A DNA stretch of 17,922 nucleotides from assembly GCA_045532655.1 (NCBI GenBank), contig JAZSGI010000179.1, positions 1-17,922 of the forward strand. The letters are read 5' to 3'. The notes below the pieces were generated by a model. The model was not told where the DNA came from. It saw only the letters and a list, made by a program, of their open reading frames with translations, and made no database searches. Source of the stretch: JAVBQJ01 sp045532655 (GTDB lineage: Bacteria; Verrucomicrobiota; Lentisphaeria; Victivallales; Victivallaceae). Below are positions 13,933 through 17,922 of this stretch, one piece after another; positions within the stretch are counted from its first letter, which is position 1, and every line of letters starts with the position of its first letter. Made by a program: the position numbers and the translations under genes.

Positions 13933-15735
13933 ATGAAAAAAATCAATTTCATGGACACCAGTTTCCGCGACGGTTTCCAGTCCTGTATTGGCGCACGTAT
14001 CAAAACCGATGACTTCCTGCCCGCATTGGAAGCCGCTGTTCAGGCCGGTACCAACTACATCGAAATCGGCGGCGGTGCCCGTTTCCAGAGCCTTTATTTC
14101 TACTGCTGCGAAGATGCCTTTGATATGATGGATCGCTGCCGTGCCGCCGTCGGTCCCGATGTTGAGTTCCAGACCCTCGCCCGCGGCAACAACGTGGTCG
14201 GTCTGATCTCCCAGTCCAGCGACATCATTGATCTCCATGCCAGAATGTTCAAGAAACACGGCATCACCACCATCCGTAACTTTGACGCCCTCAATGACGT
14301 CCGCAACATCTCCTATTCCGGCCGCTGTATCAAGAATGCCGGTTTGAATCATCAGATCACCGTCACCATGATGGGTCTGCCTCCGGGTCTTAACGAGAGC
14401 TATGCCCATACCCCGGCATTTTATATCGACAGCCTCCGCAGCTTCCTTGACGACGGCGTTCCTTTCGACAGTGTTGCATTCAAGGATGCCAGCGGAACAT
14501 CCACCCCGGCTGTTGTTTACGAAACCATCAAACAGGCACGTCAGCTCCTTGGCAATGATGTCAAGATCCAGTTCCACACCCACGACACCGCCGGTATGGC
14601 AGTTGCCTGCAATATGGCAGCCATCGAAGCCGGTGCCAATACCATCGACCTTGCCATGAGCCCCCTTTCCGGCGGCACCTGCGAAGTGGATATCCTGGTT
14701 ATGTGGCAGCGTCTCCGCGGCACCGAATACAGCCTTGATATCGATCCCGAAAAGATCCTGAAGGCTGAACGTGTCCTCGAAAACTGCCTCGAAAAATATT
14801 TCATGCCCCCCGAATCCATGCAGACCAGCCCCAAAATCATCTTTTCACCCATGCCCGGCGGCGCACTTACCGCCAATACCCAGATGATGCGGGACAACAA
14901 CTGTCTGGACAAATACGATGCCGCCATTGCTGAAATGCGCGAAGTCGTTGCCAAGGGCGGTTTCGGAACCTCCGTCACCCCTGTTTCCCAGTTCTATTTC
15001 CAGCAGGCTTTTGCCAACGTTATGCAGGGCAAGTGGAAGAAGATCACCGACGGTTACGGCAAAATGGTTCTGGGTTACTTCGGCCGCACTCCTGCAGCCC
15101 CCGACCCGGAAATCGTCAAGATCGCTTCTGAACAGCTTGGTCTTGAACCCACTACTGAAGATGTCCGTTCCATCAATGACCGCAATCCCAAGCTGGGTGT
15201 TGAGGCCATGAAGAAACGTCTGGAAGCTGCCAACCTGCCCATCACCGACGAAAACATCTTTATCGTTGCCACATGCGACGAAAAGGGTCTTGAGTTCCTC
15301 AAGGGCAATATGACCGACGGCATCCGCTACAAGGAAGCACCCAAAGCCGCTGCCAAGGCCGAAAAGGTCTGTACTGTCAATGTCAACGGTACCAATGTAC
15401 AGGTGGAGCTTGACAGCAAAGGCGATACCGCAGTTGCAAAGATCGGCGGCAAAACCTATAATGTCAGCTTCGGCGCAGCTGCCGCTGCCGCTCCTGCCGC
15501 AGCAGCATCCGGCGCAGATTTTGAAGCCAAGTCACCCCTTCCCGGCACCGTTACCAAACTCATGGTCAACCCCGGTGATGCTGTGGAAGAAAACCAGACC
15601 ATCCTCATTGTTGAAGCTATGAAGATGGAAACAGAGATCAAGACTGAAAAAGCCGGTGTTCTCAAGGAATTCAAGGTCGCAGTCGGCAACGTTATCGCCG
15701 CTGAAGACACCGTTGCTATCATCGGAGGCAACTGA
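13933..15735 (+). CDS. oadA: Oxaloacetate decarboxylase alpha subunit / pyruvate carboxylase subunit B type (biotinylated)
   Basis: The alpha subunit moves the carboxyl group of oxaloacetate to biotin, giving pyruvate and carboxybiotin for the OadB pump. The 600-residue protein has an N-terminal carboxyltransferase TIM barrel (Asp8 and Asp13 in 'DTSFRDGFQS', Lys184 in 'FKDASG', metal ligands His215 and His217 in 'FHTHDTAG'), a conserved central domain ('PGGALTANTQM', 'FGTSVTPVSQFYFQQAFANV'), a PYC_OADA-type region to about 480, an Ala/Pro linker (about 515-530), and a biotinyl domain with the target Lys564 in 'EAMKMETE'. The usual first motif RDAHQSLxATR reads RDGFQSCIGAR here. Codon use is strongly biased to C-ending codons compared with xerC and birA, suggesting high expression. 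GGAG lies 6 bases before the ATG. A role as pyruvate carboxylase subunit B is possible in principle, but the adjacent oadG and oadB favour the decarboxylase pump. Confidence 0.93.
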   Translation: MKKINFMDTSFRDGFQSCIGARIKTDDFLPALEAAVQAGTNYIEIGGGARFQSLYFYCCEDAFDMMDRCRAAVGPDVEFQTLARGNNVVGLISQSSDIIDLHARMFKKHGITTIRNFDALNDVRNISYSGRCIKNAGLNHQITVTMMGLPPGLNESYAHTPAFYIDSLRSFLDDGVPFDSVAFKDASGTSTPAVVYETIKQARQLLGNDVKIQFHTHDTAGMAVACNMAAIEAGANTIDLAMSPLSGGTCEVDILVMWQRLRGTEYSLDIDPEKILKAERVLENCLEKYFMPPESMQTSPKIIFSPMPGGALTANTQMMRDNNCLDKYDAAIAEMREVVAKGGFGTSVTPVSQFYFQQAFANVMQGKWKKITDGYGKMVLGYFGRTPAAPDPEIVKIASEQLGLEPTTEDVRSINDRNPKLGVEAMKKRLEAANLPITDENIFIVATCDEKGLEFLKGNMTDGIRYKEAPKAAAKAEKVCTVNVNGTNVQVELDSKGDTAVAKIGGKTYNVSFGAAAAAAPAAAASGADFEAKSPLPGTVTKLMVNPGDAVEENQTILIVEAMKMETEIKTEKAGVLKEFKVAVGNVIAAEDTVAIIGGN

Positions 15736-15737
15736 TC

Positions 15738-17126
15738 ATGAAAATCGTCAAACTTATGGCTTGGATGCTTGCTCCGCTTTTTGCAGTGCTTGCTCCGCTG
15801 GCTGTTACAGCCGATGATATTCCGGAAATGCTTGTTTCTGTGGAAAAGGACGGCGTTGTTGAAGTTATTTACAACTGGGACAAACCCGCTGTCATTTATT
15901 CCAATAACAATCAGCTGAAAGCCGGTGCAACTTTCTATCCCCACACCCAGATCTGCTACCTGCAGCCGGAAGGCCGGAGCAAGGGCAAGATCTATACTGT
16001 TGACGGCGGTATCATTGAAAAATATGACCTCAAAGGTGCCCAGATCGTACAGAAGGGCGATATCCTTTACTCTTACAGGGCCGAGGTGGTTACCCATGAT
16101 TCAGCTGTTGCCGGTGCCAGCCGCAAAACAGAAGTCGGTTCATGGAGCAAGCTGTTGAAGGGATTGGGTGAAAATACCGGTATCTATGATCTGATTCAGC
16201 AAACCAACGCTGATTTTGCCCGTACCTGGCTTCTGGGTCTGGGGAAAGTACTGATGATCTGTGTTGCTCTGCTGCTTCTTTACCTTGCTATCATCAAAGG
16301 TTTTGAACCCTTGCTGCTGCTGCCTATCGGTTTCGGGGCATTGCTTGCCAATATCCCCATCATCGGTATTTCAACTCCCGGCGGTCTGCTTTACATGACT
16401 TACAATGTGGGTATTGAATCCGGACTTTTCCCGCTGCTCATCTTTATGGGTGTCGGTGCAATGACTGACTTCGGCCCCCTCCTTGCCAATCCCAAGATGG
16501 CTCTTCTGGGCGGTGCCGCCCAGTTGGGTATCTTCGGCGCACTTATCGGTGCCGTTCTGCTGGGTATGGCAGGACTGGGATTCGACCTGCGCGATGCTGC
16601 CAGTATCGGTATCATCGGCGGTGCTGACGGCCCCACCTCCATTTACCTGACCAGCCGTCTTTCACCGCCCCTGCTGGGTGCTGTGGCAGTTGCGGCGTAC
16701 AGCTATATGGCTCTGGTTCCAATTATCCAGCCGCCTATCATGAAGATGTTCACCACTAAAAAGGAACGTCTGATCAAGATGAAACAGCTCCGTCCTGTTT
16801 CCAAACTGGAAAAGGTCTGTTTCCCTGTCCTCATCACCCTCATGTGTGCCTTCCTGCTGCCCGATGCTGCTCCGCTTATCGGTATGCTGATGCTGGGCAA
16901 CCTGATGCGTGAATGCGGCTGTGTTGACCGTCTTTCCGATACTGCCCAGAATGCTCTGTGCAATATCGTTACCATCTTCCTTGGTCTTTCCGTCGGTTCC
17001 AAGCTCTCTGCCGATCAGTTCCTGAGTCTCCAGACTCTGGGTATCCTGCTGCTGGGTGCCATTGCATTCAGCATGGGAACTGCCGGTGGTGTCCTTATGG
17101 CAAAACTCTTCAATGTTTTCTCTTTC
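15738..17126 (+). CDS. oadB: Oxaloacetate decarboxylase beta subunit (Na+ pump) with N-terminal extension; 3' end lost at a joint
   Basis: OadB decarboxylates carboxybiotin in the membrane and exports Na+. About 462 genuine residues are visible. Residues 1-26 form a signal peptide; 27-145 are an extra soluble domain not found in the classic protein of about 430 residues; the pump itself starts near 160 and includes 'PIGFGALLANIP' (196-207), 'GVGAMTDFGPLLANP' (238-252), the Asp-bearing 'GGADGPT' (294-300), and 'GTAGGVLMAKL' (448-457). After about residue 461 the frame stops resembling OadB and becomes antisense nagA, running open to 17639 by chance. The missing part normally contains the 'NPLIGxAGVSAVP' region with residues needed for pumping. 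GGAGG lies 9 bases upstream of the ATG, inside the end of oadA. The gene is probably intact in its native genome, and the loss looks like a chimeric joint. Confidence 0.88.
17103..17126. other. Joint between two unrelated sequences (probable chimeric contig breakpoint)
   Basis: The 24 bases fit both flanking genes: read on the plus strand they give KLFNVFSF as the end of recognisable OadB, and on the minus strand PERENIEEF-like as the end of recognisable NagA. To the left of the joint, minus-strand nagA coding disappears; to the right, oadB coding disappears. Base composition and gene style also change here, becoming more AT-rich to the right. A short shared stretch bridging two unrelated genomes is typical of assembly or amplification chimeras; a true inversion or transfer breakpoint is possible. 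Confidence 0.8.
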
Positions 17127-17633
17127 CGGCGCAACAACGTAAACCTTAGCAAAGCCCTTAAGCGCCTCAAGAAGAGGAATATAATCTTCCTTTTTAATAT
17201 CTCCGCGCCAAGGATTGTTTTCTCTGTTACAGCCAAACTTCGGGTTCATATAGGGAGCTTCCATATAAAGACCGAAAATGTTATCGGCCTCGCCGGAATT
17301 CTGTGCTTCCTTGATTTTCTCGGCTTGAGCTATAAGCTCATCTCGCGTACTGCTGAAATAAAGAGCGGGAAGAACGGTGGTTATACCGTGAGAGAGCAGC
17401 TTTTTTGCAACTCCTACCGGATCGTCGTTGAAAAATACGTCACCGTCTGCATGTGTATGGATATCAACAAGACCGGGACCTGTATAAGCTCCCTTTGCAT
17501 CTATAATTTCCATTCCCTCGGTGGATATTTTCTTTCCGAAATCAACGATAATGCCGTCTTCGATAACTATCGTTCCGTTGGGAATAAGATATTCGGGGAG
17601 AACGATTGCGGTATTGATTATAGCGGTTTTCAT
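17103..17633 (-). CDS. nagA: N-acetylglucosamine-6-phosphate deacetylase-like amidohydrolase, N-terminal part
   Basis: About 177 residues of a NagA-type (COG1820) metal-dependent amidohydrolase, which removes acetyl from GlcNAc-6-phosphate in amino-sugar catabolism. Visible are an N-terminal beta domain ('GTIVIEDGIIVDFG'), the metal-binding 'GPGLVDIHTHADGD' (residues 53-66), 'SHGITTVLPALYFSS', and 'YMEAPYMNPKFG', the counterpart of NagA's E-G-P-Y-L/I-N segment with the metal-binding Glu. Full NagA is about 380 residues; the frame runs to 16662, but everything past 'APERENIEEF' is antisense oadB. It starts 12 bases after the upstream araC-type gene with AAGGAG 8 bases before the ATG at 17633. 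Another amidohydrolase of the same clan cannot be excluded because the C-terminal half is missing. Confidence 0.72.
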
Positions 17634-17645
17634 ATTTAATTCTCC

Positions 17646-17922
17646 TTATATATTTGTGCAGGATTTTTTGTACTGAGAAGGGGTCATTCCCGTGTATTTT
17701 TTAAATACCGATGAAAAGTAGTGCGAATTCGTAAACATAAGCATCTCGGATATTTCGGAGAAATTATTCGGCGTTTCTCTTATAAGCCTTTTCGCCTCGT
17801 TTATTTTCATCATCGTGAAATAATTCATAACCGAATATCCTGACACTTTAGAAAAATATTTCGATATATAAGTTTTACCGAAGGAAAGCTCTCGGCTTAA
17901 TTCCGACATGGTGAAATGACCG
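17646..17922 (-). CDS. AraC-family transcriptional regulator, C-terminal DNA-binding domain (5' end outside window)
   Basis: The frame is open to the right window edge, so the N-terminal part lies outside. The visible 91 residues form the typical two-helix-turn-helix AraC domain: 'MSELSRELSFGKTYISKYFSKVSG' is the first unit split over about 24 residues, the linker helix 'INEAKRLIRET' follows, and the second unit carries the family signature 'HYFSSVFKKYTGMTPSQYKK'. The stop overlaps the AAGGAG ribosome site of the downstream nagA-like gene (12 bp to its ATG), so the two are likely co-transcribed, and the regulator may control amino-sugar use. The sensor domain is not visible, so the ligand is unknown. 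Confidence 0.9.
   Translation of the reverse strand, partial: GHFTMSELSRELSFGKTYISKYFSKVSGYSVMNYFTMMKINEAKRLIRETPNNFSEISEMLMFTNSHYFSSVFKKYTGMTPSQYKKSCTNI

Noticed and set aside
13912..14583. A 223-codon minus-strand frame opposite oadA
   Set aside because: It is a mirror of the strongly biased oadA codons (C-ending codons make long antisense frames) and has no independent start signal or domain.
16662..17633. A 323-residue NagA variant with a novel C-terminal half
   Set aside because: Everything beyond about residue 177 is the antisense of oadB (low complexity, rich in H, Q, T and E); it is not a real domain.
15738..17639. A single 633-residue protein in which OadB is fused to a new C-terminal domain
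   Set aside because: The last 170 residues are the antisense reading of a clear NagA-like coding region on the minus strand and have no membrane-protein pattern; the open frame is accidental across the joint.
1..17922. CRISPR arrays, tRNA or rRNA genes, or a new defence system
   Set aside because: No regularly spaced repeats and no cloverleaf or rRNA segments were seen, and every sizeable gene belongs to a known metabolic, replication or membrane family except the SH3 protein's C-terminal part and the OadB extension.

Overview
The window reads as two pieces of DNA from different sources joined near position 17,100-17,130. The left 17.1 kb is a dense, housekeeping-type bacterial chromosome segment. 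Its gene content (a Bacteroides-like LysA, Na+-pumping oxaloacetate decarboxylase genes oadGAB, a secreted alkaline phosphatase, YibE/F) suggests a Gram-negative anaerobe, perhaps of the PVC group (Lentisphaerae-like). That placement is inference from protein style only. The right 0.8 kb is more AT-rich and carries an AraC-family regulator and a NagA-like deacetylase on the minus strand, with strong AAGGAG ribosome sites. It looks like a Firmicute (Clostridia) fragment. At the joint, oadB and nagA both lose their 3' ends facing each other, which is the signature of a chimeric contig or, less likely, a real rearrangement.

Layout. 1-1864 (+): the 3' end of a diaminobutyrate aminotransferase gene overlapping L-2,4-diaminobutyrate decarboxylase, a 1,3-diaminopropane route, followed by a hairpin. 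1988-6136 (+): a promoter, then cupin, lysA, tsaB and ligA in one tight run ending in an intrinsic terminator that overlaps the ligA stop. 6156-8593 (-): a secreted alkaline phosphatase translationally coupled (TGATG) to a YibE/F membrane protein, behind a near-consensus sigma-70 promoter. 8733-11708 (-): an SH3-domain secreted protein, aroB and dprA, with overlapping or closely spaced genes. 11817-15735 and on to the joint (+): xerC, birA, a structured 164-bp leader, then oadG, oadA and oadB.

How the genes fit together. The biotin ligase BirA lies directly upstream of the biotin-dependent oxaloacetate decarboxylase genes and is the natural enzyme to biotinylate Lys564 of OadA. OadG anchors OadA to the OadB membrane pump, which would couple decarboxylation to Na+ export. 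The oad genes have strongly biased codons (many C-ending), unlike birA and xerC, which suggests high expression. XerC, LigA, DprA, TsaB, AroB and LysA are ordinary maintenance and biosynthesis functions.

I found no CRISPR array, tRNA, rRNA, insertion sequence or defence system, and no convincing new multi-gene system. The observations most worth a second look are the chimeric joint, the N-terminal extension of OadB, the structured oad leader with duplicated complementary elements, and a clamp-binding-like QPVLF tail on LigA. No gene-free stretch exceeds 300 bases; the longest are 13515-13678, 8594-8732, 1865-1987 and 11709-11816, all described below.
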